From Bacteroides sp. (lineage in GTDB: Bacteria; Bacteroidota; Bacteroidia; Bacteroidales; Muribaculaceae), in NCBI GenBank assembly GCA_014802045.1, contig JAAVDA010000024.1:1-64000 (forward strand): a DNA stretch of 64,000 nt, given 5' to 3'. The notes below the pieces were generated by a model that was not told the origin of the DNA, ran no database searches, and saw nothing but the letters and a program-made list of their open reading frames with translations. Positions 51,050-60,257 of this stretch are shown piece after piece. The position numbers and the translations under genes are program-made. Within the stretch, counting starts at the first letter, position 1, and the number at the start of each line of letters is the position of its first letter.

Positions 51050-52159
51050 ATGAAAGAGAAAGACAACACTGTTTACGGCCATCTCCGCGACAAGGGCTAT
51101 ACCCGCCGCGACTTCATGAAGTTTTGCGGCATAATGGCCGCCATGATGGGCCTCCAGAAGAGCGGCATTGCCCAGATTGCCGAAGCTCTCGAAACCAAGC
51201 CCCGCGTGCATGTGATATGGGAACATTTCCAGGAATGCACATGCTGCAGCGAGTCGTTTGTCCGAGCCTCCCATCCTCTGGTGGGAAAAATACTCCTCGA
51301 CCTTATATCGCTCGACTACGATGACCTTCTTATGGCGGCCAGCGGACATCCGGCAGAAGAAACCAAGGAGGGCTCGATGCAGGAGAATTACGGTAAATAC
51401 ATTCTCTGCGTAGAGGGTACGGTGCCTACAGGCAGCTATGGCTACTGCACTCTCGGAGGCAAATCGGCTCTTGAAGAGTTCAACCACGCCGTTGAAGGAG
51501 CCGCCGCCATAATAGCATGGGGCAACTGTGCCTCTTCAGGATGCGTCCAGGCCGCCTATCCTAACCCCACGGGGGCTAAACCGGTCCACAAACTCGTCCA
51601 CGGAAAGCCGGTGGTCAATGTGCAGGGGTGCCCGCCGATAGCCGATGTGATGGCCGGTGTGATTGTCTATTACATCACTTTCGGGCGTCTACCCGAACTT
51701 GACAATATGGGCCGCCCGAAGATGTTCTATCGCGACCGCATCCACGACACCTGCTATCGCCGCGCGTTCTACGATGCCGGTCTCTTCGTGCAGAGTTTCG
51801 ACGACGAGAATGCCAAGAAAGGATATTGTCTCTACTATATGGGATGTAAGGGTCCCAACACATTCAATTCATGCGGTGTGATGAGATGGAACGACTGCAT
51901 CTCATATCCTATTCAGAGCGGCCATCCCTGCATAGGCTGTGCTGAGCCGGGATATTTCGATCAGGAGCCCTTCTATCAGCACCTCCCCTCCGTCAACGGT
52001 ATCGGCATCGAAGCCACCGCCGACAAGATAGGAGCCGCCGCTACTGTGGCAACCCTGGCCGGAGTGGCGATCCATGCCGTGGTCACAAACGTGCAGAAGA
52101 GAAAACTGATTAAAAACGAGGACGAACCAGTCAAAAACAACGAGGTAGATGGAAATTAA
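51050..52159 (+). CDS. [NiFe] hydrogenase small subunit (group 1, Tat-exported)
   Basis: A 369-residue iron-sulphur subunit of a membrane-bound uptake hydrogenase. The Tat signal is YTRRDFMKFCGIMAAMMGL. Cluster ligands appear in HFQECTCCSES, AWGNCASSGCVQAA, NVQGCPPIAD, CLYYMGCKGPNTFNSCGVMRWND and CIGCAEPGYFDQEPFY. A C-terminal hydrophobic helix (AAATVATLAGVAIHAVVTNV) anchors the enzyme in the membrane. Small and large subunit genes overlap by 11 nt. It passes electrons from H2 oxidation to the cytochrome b encoded two genes downstream. Confidence 0.95.
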   Translation: MKEKDNTVYGHLRDKGYTRRDFMKFCGIMAAMMGLQKSGIAQIAEALETKPRVHVIWEHFQECTCCSESFVRASHPLVGKILLDLISLDYDDLLMAASGHPAEETKEGSMQENYGKYILCVEGTVPTGSYGYCTLGGKSALEEFNHAVEGAAAIIAWGNCASSGCVQAAYPNPTGAKPVHKLVHGKPVVNVQGCPPIADVMAGVIVYYITFGRLPELDNMGRPKMFYRDRIHDTCYRRAFYDAGLFVQSFDDENAKKGYCLYYMGCKGPNTFNSCGVMRWNDCISYPIQSGHPCIGCAEPGYFDQEPFYQHLPSVNGIGIEATADKIGAAATVATLAGVAIHAVVTNVQKRKLIKNEDEPVKNNEVDGN

Positions 52160-53954
52160 AGTAGTTGTAGATCCCGTGACCCGAATCGAGGGTCATCTGC
52201 GCATGGAGGCCGTGGTGCGCGACGGCGTGATAACCGAGGCATATTCCACCGGCACTATGGTGCGCGGTATAGAGATAATAGTGAAAGACCGCGACCCGCG
52301 CGATGTGTGGGCTTTCGTGATGCGTGTGTGCGGAGTGTGCACGTCCATGCACGGCCTGGCATCGGTGCGCTCCATCGAGAATGCACTCGGCATCGAGATA
52401 CCCTACAATGCGGAGATGGTGCGCAATATCATGCTTGCAACCCTGCAGAGCCGCGACCATCTCGTCCATTTCTATCAGCTCGATGCGCTCGACTGGGTAG
52501 ATATAGTGGCAGCCCTCAAGGCCGATCCTGCTGAAGCCTCGCGCATAGCTCAGTCGCTGAGTCCGCTCAATAGTTCCTATTCACCGTGGGGAGAAAATTC
52601 ACCCGGCTATTTCTCTGATGTGCAGCGCAGGGTGAAGAAGTTTGTAGAGGCCAATCCGAAAAACAATCTGTTCTCCACCAACCGCTGGTGCTGGGGCTCG
52701 AAACTCTATAAGCTCCCCCCTGAAGTGAGCCTCATCGGTCTGGCCCATTATCTGCAGGCTCTTGAATTCCAGAAAGAAATCTGCAAGATTCAGACCATCT
52801 TCGGCGGCAAGAGCCCTCATCCCAACTATCTCGTAGGTGGCATGGCATGCGCCATAAATATGCAAGACCCCAATGCCATCAACATGGCTCGTCTGGCTTT
52901 CGTTAAGGAGATTGCCGAGCAGGTGAGCCGGTTTGCCAACGAGGTGTTCCTCCCCGACTGTCTGGCCATTATGGCTTTCTATCCCGAATGGGCTCACATA
53001 GGAGGAGGCCTGCACAACTATCTCAGCTATGGCGACTATCCGATGAACCACTACGGCGACTTCGGCAATTGCCTGCAGAAGCAAGGTATTGTGATGAACC
53101 GCGACCTCTCTCACGTTGAACCCTTTGATGCCAAGCGCCTTGACGGCCTTCAGGAGTTTGTCAACAACGCCTGGTATAAATATTCCGTAGGCAAAGACAA
53201 AGGACTTCATCCATCTATCGGCGAGACAGTGTTTGACTACACCGGACCCACATCGCAGTTTGACTGGCTCCCGGGCGATCAGCCTTACAGCTGGATAAAG
53301 ACACCGCGCTACATGGGCCACCCGATGGAGGTAGGGCCGTTGGCACGTCTGGCCGTCAACTACGCTTCCGGCAATGACATGACTATCGACATCACCGACC
53401 GTGCCGTGAAGCAGTGGAGCGCCCTGACCGACAAGTTCAATTCACGCGCCTGCGGCATAGACCGCAATTCGCTCTTCTCAACCGCCGGCCGCATCATTGC
53501 CCGTGCGGTTGATGCTGTCGAAGCCGCCGAATATATGTCGATATGCTACAATAAGCTGATAGATAATATCAAGGCCGGCGATGAAACTATGTTCAACGGC
53601 AGCAAGTGGCAGCCCTCCACATGGCCTTCTGACTGCATGGGATTCAGCCTCAACGAGGCTCCACGCGGTGCGCTGGCCCACTACTCTCACATAACACACG
53701 GAAAGATAGCCAACTATCAGATGGTGGTGCCCACCACATGGAATGCTTCTCCACGCGACCCCGCCAATCTCCGCTCGGCCTTCGAGGAATCGATTATCGG
53801 CACCCCTGTGGCCGGATTCGCACCCGACAGCCCGGAAATGGCTCTGAGCATCATCCGTACGCTCCATTCGTTTGACCCATGTATGGCCTGTGCCGTGCAT
53901 CTCTATGACGAAAACGGCACCGTAGTCCATAAGATTGACATCAATGCCCAATAA
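52149..53954 (+). CDS. [NiFe] hydrogenase large subunit (group 1)
   Basis: A 601-residue catalytic subunit. The nickel ligands are in the L1 motif RVCGVCTSMH (about residues 59-68) and the L2 motif DPCMACAVH (576-584). After that His there are 17 residues, the tail removed by the maturation protease once nickel is in place. Other typical stretches are DPVTRIEGHLRMEAVV and GEALAHYSH-like ...PRGALAHYSHITHGKI. It is exported together with the small subunit. The enzyme oxidises H2 for anaerobic respiration. Confidence 0.96.
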   Translation: MEIKVVVDPVTRIEGHLRMEAVVRDGVITEAYSTGTMVRGIEIIVKDRDPRDVWAFVMRVCGVCTSMHGLASVRSIENALGIEIPYNAEMVRNIMLATLQSRDHLVHFYQLDALDWVDIVAALKADPAEASRIAQSLSPLNSSYSPWGENSPGYFSDVQRRVKKFVEANPKNNLFSTNRWCWGSKLYKLPPEVSLIGLAHYLQALEFQKEICKIQTIFGGKSPHPNYLVGGMACAINMQDPNAINMARLAFVKEIAEQVSRFANEVFLPDCLAIMAFYPEWAHIGGGLHNYLSYGDYPMNHYGDFGNCLQKQGIVMNRDLSHVEPFDAKRLDGLQEFVNNAWYKYSVGKDKGLHPSIGETVFDYTGPTSQFDWLPGDQPYSWIKTPRYMGHPMEVGPLARLAVNYASGNDMTIDITDRAVKQWSALTDKFNSRACGIDRNSLFSTAGRIIARAVDAVEAAEYMSICYNKLIDNIKAGDETMFNGSKWQPSTWPSDCMGFSLNEAPRGALAHYSHITHGKIANYQMVVPTTWNASPRDPANLRSAFEESIIGTPVAGFAPDSPEMALSIIRTLHSFDPCMACAVHLYDENGTVVHKIDINAQ

Positions 53955-53956
53955 CC

Positions 53957-54721
53957 ATGAAAAGTGTACGCCGAAATCTTCGAGAGGTGTATGTCTGGCA
54001 GTTGCCGGTGAGGTTTTTCCACTGGATCAACGCCGCTTGCATCATCATTCTCTGCATCACCGGTTATATAATTGGCAATCCGCCGGCTGTGCAGCACGCC
54101 ACCCCCGCCATTGACAACTACTGGTTTGGATGGGTGAGGTTTGCCCATCTCGCCACAGGAATGATTTTCGTGGTCAATATCCTGTTTCGCGTCTATTGGG
54201 CTTTCGTCGGCAACAGATTCGCCAGATGGTTCAACTTCGTGCCCCTCACCGCCGAGCAGTGGCGCAGTATCTTCAACACTTTGCGTGTCGACATCCTCTT
54301 GCTCACCAAGACCCCCGTCTATGATATAGGCCACAACTCTCTTGCAGCCACAACCTATCTCGGTCTGTTTCTGCTATCCATACTTCAGGCTCTCACGGGC
54401 TTCATGATGATGTTCGTCACCACCAACAATGTAGGGGAGCCGGTCACCACATGGATGCTTTTCGGCATGAATGGCTTTTTTGTGGTGCGCTATATCCACC
54501 ATTTTCTCATGTGGGCGTTTGTGCTCTTCATGATTATCCATGTCTATCTGGTGTTTTACCACGACTACATAGAGCGCAACGGCATAGCATCGTCTATGAT
54601 TGGCGGGTGGAAGTTTATCCGCGAGGATGTGGTGGAAGACTATGAGAAGGATATCCGCGACCAGTGTCTGCGCCATCACACCCCCGACGAATGCGTAAGA
54701 GACGAATATGACCCCGACTGA
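53957..54721 (+). CDS. Hydrogenase b-type cytochrome subunit
   Basis: A 254-residue integral membrane dihaem cytochrome b of the HyaC/HydC family. Four or five helices carry His ligands in VRFFHWINAACIII, WVRFAHLATGMIF and HHFLMWAFVLFMIIHVYLVFYHD. It passes electrons from the hydrogenase to menaquinone. It starts 2 nt after the large subunit gene and overlaps the protease gene by 14 nt. Confidence 0.94.
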   Translation: MKSVRRNLREVYVWQLPVRFFHWINAACIIILCITGYIIGNPPAVQHATPAIDNYWFGWVRFAHLATGMIFVVNILFRVYWAFVGNRFARWFNFVPLTAEQWRSIFNTLRVDILLLTKTPVYDIGHNSLAATTYLGLFLLSILQALTGFMMMFVTTNNVGEPVTTWMLFGMNGFFVVRYIHHFLMWAFVLFMIIHVYLVFYHDYIERNGIASSMIGGWKFIREDVVEDYEKDIRDQCLRHHTPDECVRDEYDPD

Positions 54722-55196
54722 CCTCAACGACCGCGACGTCATGCAGCAGAGGGTGCTGATAATGGGTATCGGCAACCTCGTGCTGCAGGACGAAGGGTTC
54801 GGCATCCATGTGATTCGCGAGCTTCAGAATACTCAGCTCCCACCGTATGTTGACCTTCTCGACGGTGGAACGGCCGGGCTCCATCTCATGGGCTATCTGC
54901 AGCAATATGAGCGCGTGGTGGTGGTCGACGCCGCTCTCGACTCATATCCGGAAGGCACCCTTCGGTGTCTGAAGCCTTCGTTCGGCGAATTTCCCCCGCT
55001 GGTCACAGCCCACGAGATTGGGCTGAAAGATGTGCTCGAAGCGCTCACCGTCACAGGATTCTGTCCCGAAGTGACCCTGATTGTGTGTAGCGTAAAGAAA
55101 TACACCTCGCTTGGCGTAGACCTCTCCCCGGCAGTCCGGGCATCCGTGCTCCCCGCCGCCCGCATGGCCCTCAAAGTGGCCGATTGCGGCTCGTGA
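54708..55196 (+). CDS. Hydrogenase maturation endopeptidase (HyaD/HybD-like)
   Basis: A 162-residue protease that cuts the C-terminal tail off the large subunit. It shows ILIMGIGNLVLQDEGFGIHVIREL with the metal-binding Glu, VDLLDGGTAGLHLM with the Asp, and PPLVTAHEIGLKDVL with the His. The order small-large-cytochrome-protease is that of hya-type operons. It converges with the MFS transporter gene. Confidence 0.94.
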   Translation: MTPTDLNDRDVMQQRVLIMGIGNLVLQDEGFGIHVIRELQNTQLPPYVDLLDGGTAGLHLMGYLQQYERVVVVDAALDSYPEGTLRCLKPSFGEFPPLVTAHEIGLKDVLEALTVTGFCPEVTLIVCSVKKYTSLGVDLSPAVRASVLPAARMALKVADCGS

Positions 55197-55214
55197 GGAA
55201 GTCATCAGGGCTTG

Positions 55215-56819
55215 CTAAACCCTCCCCGGGGTGAGAAGCTTCACCCCGGGGCGCAGCCGGCGGCGTATGCTGCTCCATTTCGGGAAGATGGCAAACGGTC
55301 GCACATTTCCCGGATAAAGAATTATGATCGCCAATGCTATAAGAGCAATGATGAGAAGCCAGCCGTAGATTTCCTTCATAGACACGATTAGAGCCCGGAG
55401 CTGCACCATGCCGGTGAGCTGCCCTAAGGGGATGAATGTGGCGGTAGGATTGGTTGATGTGAGCGGAGCGCCGAGCAGAGCGGCATTCTTGGCCACAGTG
55501 TGGCTAAGCCATTCGCCCACTATGGCCGGACCGAACGACGCGCCCATCACTGCTCCCGCAAAACCGTTGATGGTGAGAGCCTGCGGAAATATCTCGAACG
55601 GCAGACCGCTCTGCACTATAGAGGTGAGAAACACAATTGAGATTATCACCGAAGCCGCACCACGAATGGCAAGAGGCATAAACAGTGCTTCCTTCTCCAC
55701 CCCATAGTCGATATTGAAGTAGAACCACGCGAGATATATTGCTGCGAGCCCAAACCCTATGGCTGTCATGGTCTTATAGCGCCATCTGCGGAGAGCGAAA
55801 GTGAGATACGTAAACCCCGCCCCGATTATCACCCCCACAAGCACATAGAGATTCAGGTCTATGAGATTTGTCTCGTCAAAACCGAGTATAGCCGCGGCAT
55901 AACTGTGTTCAAACACATGCTCTGTGGCCATAACGGTGAAAAACACCAGATAGACCGCTATGGCTCTCACAACATTCCGGTTGGTCATGGCTCTGAAACC
56001 GATATAAGGATGATGAAGGAAGGATGCGCGCCATAGATTGATGAGCAGGCAGGCAACCCCCAGTAGCATCGCACCACGGATTTCCACCGCTTCCCACCAG
56101 TCATAGAAATTACCATACACACAGATAAATGTGAAGCAGATGAAGAATCCCGACCAGAGGAGGGCGCCAATCCAGTCGATGCCGAGCAGCGGTATGAACA
56201 TCGGGCCGCGTACTGGCCGCACGAAAATCAGCACCATCAGCATCATCAGGCAGAGCAGACCGCCCATTATATAGTGCATATACTCCCACTGCGAGAAAAA
56301 TGCGGTGTAGACTGTGGCCAGACCGGATAGTTGGATAGCCCCGTCTACAACGAGGTAGACATAGCAGAAAAACACAGCCATATCACGGGTGGGCGTGAGC
56401 CAGAGCTGTATGGTGGAGTTGCAGGCTAATGTGCCCTGCATCCTGAACCACCCGGCCACAAAGCAGGTGCCCACAAGCACCGGCACACTGTCGGTGTTGG
56501 CGCATATTATTGTGGCGGCGAGCAGCACAATCCCTGTGGCTATGAGCTGGGTGCGGTTGGAAAACCTGAATTTGAAGCGAAACATCACTGCAAAATTGAT
56601 GCTCATGCCTATCAGGGAGGCATATCCCGCCATGAGGATATCTTCCTGCATGAGAGCGGTTGTGCCCACCATATCTGTCACAGCTGCCAGATATAGCCCG
56701 CCGCTAAACTGAATGATGAGAACGAAAAAGATAAACAGCCAGGGTTTCAGGCGACGGGGTATGAAATCGGACACATCTGGAATGTCAAATGGCCCTTGAG
56801 GGGCGTGCCAGTCTGCCAT
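55215..56819 (-). CDS. MFS transporter of the DHA2/EmrB type
   Basis: A 534-residue inner-membrane protein with about fourteen hydrophobic helices. The order of genes, with a membrane fusion protein and TolC homologue just upstream on the same strand, identifies it as the pump of a tripartite EmrAB-TolC type efflux system, although the usual motif A of MFS proteins is hard to see. It starts 1 nt after the stop of the fusion-protein gene. The last codons contain a perfect palindrome. Confidence 0.85.
   Translation of the reverse strand: MADWHAPQGPFDIPDVSDFIPRRLKPWLFIFFVLIIQFSGGLYLAAVTDMVGTTALMQEDILMAGYASLIGMSINFAVMFRFKFRFSNRTQLIATGIVLLAATIICANTDSVPVLVGTCFVAGWFRMQGTLACNSTIQLWLTPTRDMAVFFCYVYLVVDGAIQLSGLATVYTAFFSQWEYMHYIMGGLLCLMMLMVLIFVRPVRGPMFIPLLGIDWIGALLWSGFFICFTFICVYGNFYDWWEAVEIRGAMLLGVACLLINLWRASFLHHPYIGFRAMTNRNVVRAIAVYLVFFTVMATEHVFEHSYAAAILGFDETNLIDLNLYVLVGVIIGAGFTYLTFALRRWRYKTMTAIGFGLAAIYLAWFYFNIDYGVEKEALFMPLAIRGAASVIISIVFLTSIVQSGLPFEIFPQALTINGFAGAVMGASFGPAIVGEWLSHTVAKNAALLGAPLTSTNPTATFIPLGQLTGMVQLRALIVSMKEIYGWLLIIALIALAIIILYPGNVRPFAIFPKWSSIRRRLRPGVKLLTPGRV
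55224..55251. terminator. Strong palindrome at the 3' end of the MFS gene
   Basis: CCCCGGGGTGA pairs with TCACCCCGGGG (11 bp) around GAAGCT. It lies just downstream of the hydrogenase operon and within the last MFS codons. There is no T tract, so it is only a possible bidirectional termination or mRNA-stabilising structure. Confidence 0.4.
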
Positions 56820-56820
56820 A

Positions 56821-57852
56821 TCAGTATCTCACTTTGCATTCCACATTCATGCCTGCGCGCAGACGGGCCATATCCTCGGCATTATTGTCTACAAAGCTGA
56901 TGCGCACAGGCACCCTCTGACGCACTTTCACGAAATTGCCGGCTGAATTATCCTGCGGCAGGAGCGAGAGGCTCGCACCGGTAGCGGTGGAGATGGCGCT
57001 GACCTTACCCTTGAATTTTACTCCCGGAAGCGCGTCTACTTCAATCTCCACTTCCGAGCCGGGAGCTATGTGGCGGAGCTGGGTCTCCTTGTAGTTGGCT
57101 GTCACCCAGATGTCTGAAGAATCCACGATGTCGAGCAGCGTCTGTCCGGGCTGCACGAGCTGACCCACCTGAATCTCCTTGCGCGAGGTGTAGCCGTCGC
57201 ACGGGGCGAGTATCACAGTGTAGCTGAGATTGAGCTCGGCGGTTTCGAGCAGAGCTTTGGCGAGTTCGATTCCGGCCTCCGACTGCGAGATGCGCTGCCG
57301 GTTGATATCCACCACCGACGAAGTGGCTCTGCGCTGCCTCGCAAGCATATCGTAGCGTGCCTTCTTGGCGTCGTAGTCGGTCTTCGCCCGGTCATATTGC
57401 TGGCGGGTCACGGCATCCTTGGCAAGAAGCTGCTCATAGCGGCCCAGTTCGGTTGCCGCATTGTCCATCAGCACCTTCGCTTCGGCAATTGAAGCCTCGC
57501 TCACAGCCACATTAGCCGAAGCCGATTCTACCGACCGGTCGGCCACCGATCGGCCTGCAAGCGCGTTGGCATAGTCTGCTCTGGCTCTGGCCACATTGAG
57601 GCGCATATCCGCATCGTCGATTATCACGAGGGTATCACCTTTCTTCACAGCTTCATATTCGCTGAAACGGATTTCCCTGATGTAGCCCTGCACACGGCTG
57701 TTCACCGGCACAATCTGCTGTTTCACCTGGGCATTGTCGGTAAACTCCACGTTTCCAGGACTTATGAATTTTCCACCGATCCATACGGCGGCGATGATTA
57801 CTACGGCAAGAGTGAGAAGATAAGATAATATTTTTTTTGAACGATGTGTCAT
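56821..57852 (-). CDS. Membrane fusion protein, HlyD/EmrA family
   Basis: A 343-residue periplasmic adaptor with one N-terminal membrane helix (YLLTLAVVIIAAVWIGGKF). It has a biotinyl-lipoyl-like half (VPVNSRVQGYIREIRFSEYEAVKKGDTLVIID), a long alpha-helical hairpin of about 110 residues and the second half (ILAPCDGYTSRKEIQVGQLVQPGQTLLDIVDSSDIWVTANYKETQL). It bridges the MFS pump and the TolC homologue. It starts 5 nt before the TolC-like gene ends on the upstream side. Confidence 0.93.
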   Translation of the reverse strand: MTHRSKKILSYLLTLAVVIIAAVWIGGKFISPGNVEFTDNAQVKQQIVPVNSRVQGYIREIRFSEYEAVKKGDTLVIIDDADMRLNVARARADYANALAGRSVADRSVESASANVAVSEASIAEAKVLMDNAATELGRYEQLLAKDAVTRQQYDRAKTDYDAKKARYDMLARQRRATSSVVDINRQRISQSEAGIELAKALLETAELNLSYTVILAPCDGYTSRKEIQVGQLVQPGQTLLDIVDSSDIWVTANYKETQLRHIAPGSEVEIEVDALPGVKFKGKVSAISTATGASLSLLPQDNSAGNFVKVRQRVPVRISFVDNNAEDMARLRAGMNVECKVRY

Positions 57853-57857
57853 GACAG

Positions 57858-59171
57858 TCAGATTTTGCCCGCAGTGAAAAGCAGGCGATAGTAATAATAG
57901 ATGATATTGATTTTAGCGTTCACAAGCTGCTGCTCGGCATCGAGGCGCGAATTGGCAGCATCAAGCATATCGGTGATGAGAGCCATGTCGGCCGAATATC
58001 GGGTAGCAGTGATGTTATAGTTGCGTTCGGCCAGCTCCACGCTTTTTTCTCTGGTCTTTAGCTCCTCAAAGGCTTCGAGATATTTTATGTGGTCGGCTCT
58101 CACGGCCATATCCACCCCTTCGCGGGCTGCTCCAAGCCCGTCAATGGCGTGGCGCGTGGCCTCGCGGCTTTTTGCGATGGATTTGTTGGTCTTGAACAGA
58201 GATGAGAGATTATAGCTCACCCCGACTCCAACCCACCAATAGCTCAGATTCCTGTTGATTGGCGGCACCTCCACAAGTATCGGGCCATCGATGGTCCATC
58301 CCGCCTGAAGCCCGATTTTCGGCAGACGGTCGGCCGCGGTTAGTTTCTCGGCCGTGTGGCTGATTTCCACCCCGTTGCGGGCAAGTTTTATCACCGGCGA
58401 CGATGCTGCGGCCTCTTCAAGCCACCATGTCTCGCTTTCGCAGGGGAGGGAGCGGGCGAGTATAGTGGAGTCGGGTATCACGACCGTTTTGTCCGGCAAA
58501 CCCGCTATAGTCACCAGATTATTGTTGAGTATAGCGAGAGTGTTGTCGAGCTTCACCAGCTCAAGGTTCAGATTTTCAAGCAGAAGCTCATAGCGGGTAA
58601 TATCGTTCTGCAGAGCGGTGCCCTGCTCAAACCTGGCTCTCATATCCTCAACCACCCTCTCCGCAGCAGAGATATTGCTTTCCACCACTCTCCTGAGATT
58701 GGTGCATTTATAGATGTCAAGGTAAAATCCGGTCAGCTCAAACCTTATGTTGTCGCGCTTCAGATCTGTGGCAAATCTGGCCGCCGTATTCTTTAGCTCT
58801 GACATCTCTATGGCAGATGTTATGGCTCCGCCGGTGTAGACCGGCTGACTGATGTTGATTGAGAGGCCCGTGCCGAGATGAGGAATTTTTGCGGTCTGAT
58901 AGTCAGAGAAATCTCTGCGGGTCGTAAAACCGTTGCCGATATAGCTTGCCGACAGAGTGGCGTTTATGTCCGGCAGACGTCCGCTCATAGCTACGCTTTT
59001 TTCTTTTTCGGCCTCCTTCTGAGCCGAGAAAAGGGGACGGAGCTGCGCGCTGTTGGCTTCGGCCGACTCGAAAATCTCTTCGAGCGTCACCACCTTCTGC
59101 GCGTCTACCGTAGCCCCTAAGATTGCAGAGGCCGCACACAGCAGCCCCGCGAGCAATCGAAGATTGTTCAT
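57858..59171 (-). CDS. TolC-family outer-membrane efflux protein
   Basis: A 437-residue protein with a signal peptide (LLAGLLCAASAILGATVDA) and two structural repeats of the TolC family, rich in long helices (YLDIYKCTNLRRVVESNISAAERVVEDMRARFEQGTALQNDI and its C-terminal counterpart ERNYNITATRYSADMALITDMLDAANSRLDAEQQLV). First gene of the minus-strand efflux operon. A possible minus-strand -7 box TAATTTTG lies at 59394-59401. Confidence 0.93.
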   Translation of the reverse strand: MNNLRLLAGLLCAASAILGATVDAQKVVTLEEIFESAEANSAQLRPLFSAQKEAEKEKSVAMSGRLPDINATLSASYIGNGFTTRRDFSDYQTAKIPHLGTGLSINISQPVYTGGAITSAIEMSELKNTAARFATDLKRDNIRFELTGFYLDIYKCTNLRRVVESNISAAERVVEDMRARFEQGTALQNDITRYELLLENLNLELVKLDNTLAILNNNLVTIAGLPDKTVVIPDSTILARSLPCESETWWLEEAAASSPVIKLARNGVEISHTAEKLTAADRLPKIGLQAGWTIDGPILVEVPPINRNLSYWWVGVGVSYNLSSLFKTNKSIAKSREATRHAIDGLGAAREGVDMAVRADHIKYLEAFEELKTREKSVELAERNYNITATRYSADMALITDMLDAANSRLDAEQQLVNAKINIIYYYYRLLFTAGKI

Positions 59172-60257
59172 AGGGTAAGTGTTGTAAACTGTCTATAATG
59201 TGGAAAAATCAGAATGCCCTGAAACACAAACACGGGCACATATGGCATATCGACCGAAATGCCGGAAGTCAGGAAAGCGGAGCAGTGCTCTTCCAGTTTT
59301 CAAGAAAGCCCCAGTTCATCACGAAGGGACAATTGTGTGAATAGTAAGTGAGTCTTTTGTCCATTTGCAAGTGACTCTTTGTGAATCACGATGCAAAATT
59401 ACAAAATAATCGCGAAACAAGCATAATCTAAACTCCAACCCGAGATACAAGCTGGTAATACGGTGTCGCGCTCCGTAGTCCGAAAAGTGATGAGTTGATA
59501 GAGGCCGCGAAGCGGGCTGATATGCCAGCCTCGGGTGAGTGAGCCGTTAGGCGAACGTGACCCGGGGAGAGAGATGAGAAAAGATGACGACCCCGTAGGA
59601 GGTCGCATAATTCCGGCAGGTAGTCTCGCGGCCGAGACGGTTCCCGCCATTATAGCTACCTCCCACGAAGACCTGAATCAAGCACCGTAGGCGCACAATG
59701 CCACCCCTCTCCCACGATTCCACTATCCGTGGCTACGCTTCGGAGAAGCGTAAATTGTTGAAAACCCCACATGTAGCGAAGCGGAATGTGGGGTGTGGGG
59801 CGGCGATGTAAACGGAGCGTCGTAGATGCGACTGTCATTTCTCATTTTTCATTTTTCATTTTTCATTTCTCATTTTTCATCTTTCATTTCTCATTTCAGA
59901 TCCCCCCTCAGACCCGCGGTGAGCGGGTCGCGCTACAATAGCCTGTCGGTTGAGCTTCAGCGAAACCACAGGGACACAATATCCCACCCCTCTATTTCTC
60001 CTCGCGCGCTCGATGCGCGCGAGGAGAAAAGTCTATACTATAGAGGCCGCGAAGCCCTAAACTCTTGCCACACCCCTAACGGTGAAGCAAGGGCTTTTTT
60101 TATTCCGGCTCTTTTTGTAATTTTGTCAAATCCTGTGTGTAAGAGTTCCATTCAGTAGTGGACCGTTGATATTCGATGTGTATCAGAAAGTATTGTATCA
60201 CCGTAATTTGCAAGATGTAATACAGTATATATTTAATTGATCATATATGACAAAACT
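59172..60257. other. Gene-free region rich in palindromes
   Basis: About 1.1 kb without a recognisable gene. Several strong hairpins are visible: GCTACGCTTC..GAAGCGTA near 59731-59752, CCCCACAT..ATGTGGGG (59764-59792), GACCCGC..GCGGGTC (59912-59930) and CTCCTCGCGCGC..GCGCGCGAGGAG (59998-60025). The phrase GAGGCCGCGAAG occurs twice, near 59501 and 60043. A 7-bp tandem array lies at 59836-59898. Upstream-most sequence (59172-59400) carries the leader of the efflux operon. Confidence 0.6.
59836..59898. repeat. Heptamer tandem repeat, nine units
   Basis: Nine contiguous 7-nt units, CATTTCT, CATTTTT x3, CATTTCT, CATTTTT, CATCTTT, CATTTCT, CATTTCA. All start with CAT and no unit is missing a base. 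Confidence 0.9.

Noticed and set aside
59836-59898. Regular repeats considered as a CRISPR array
   Set aside because: Units are 7 nt and contiguous, without spacers, and no cas genes are present in the window.
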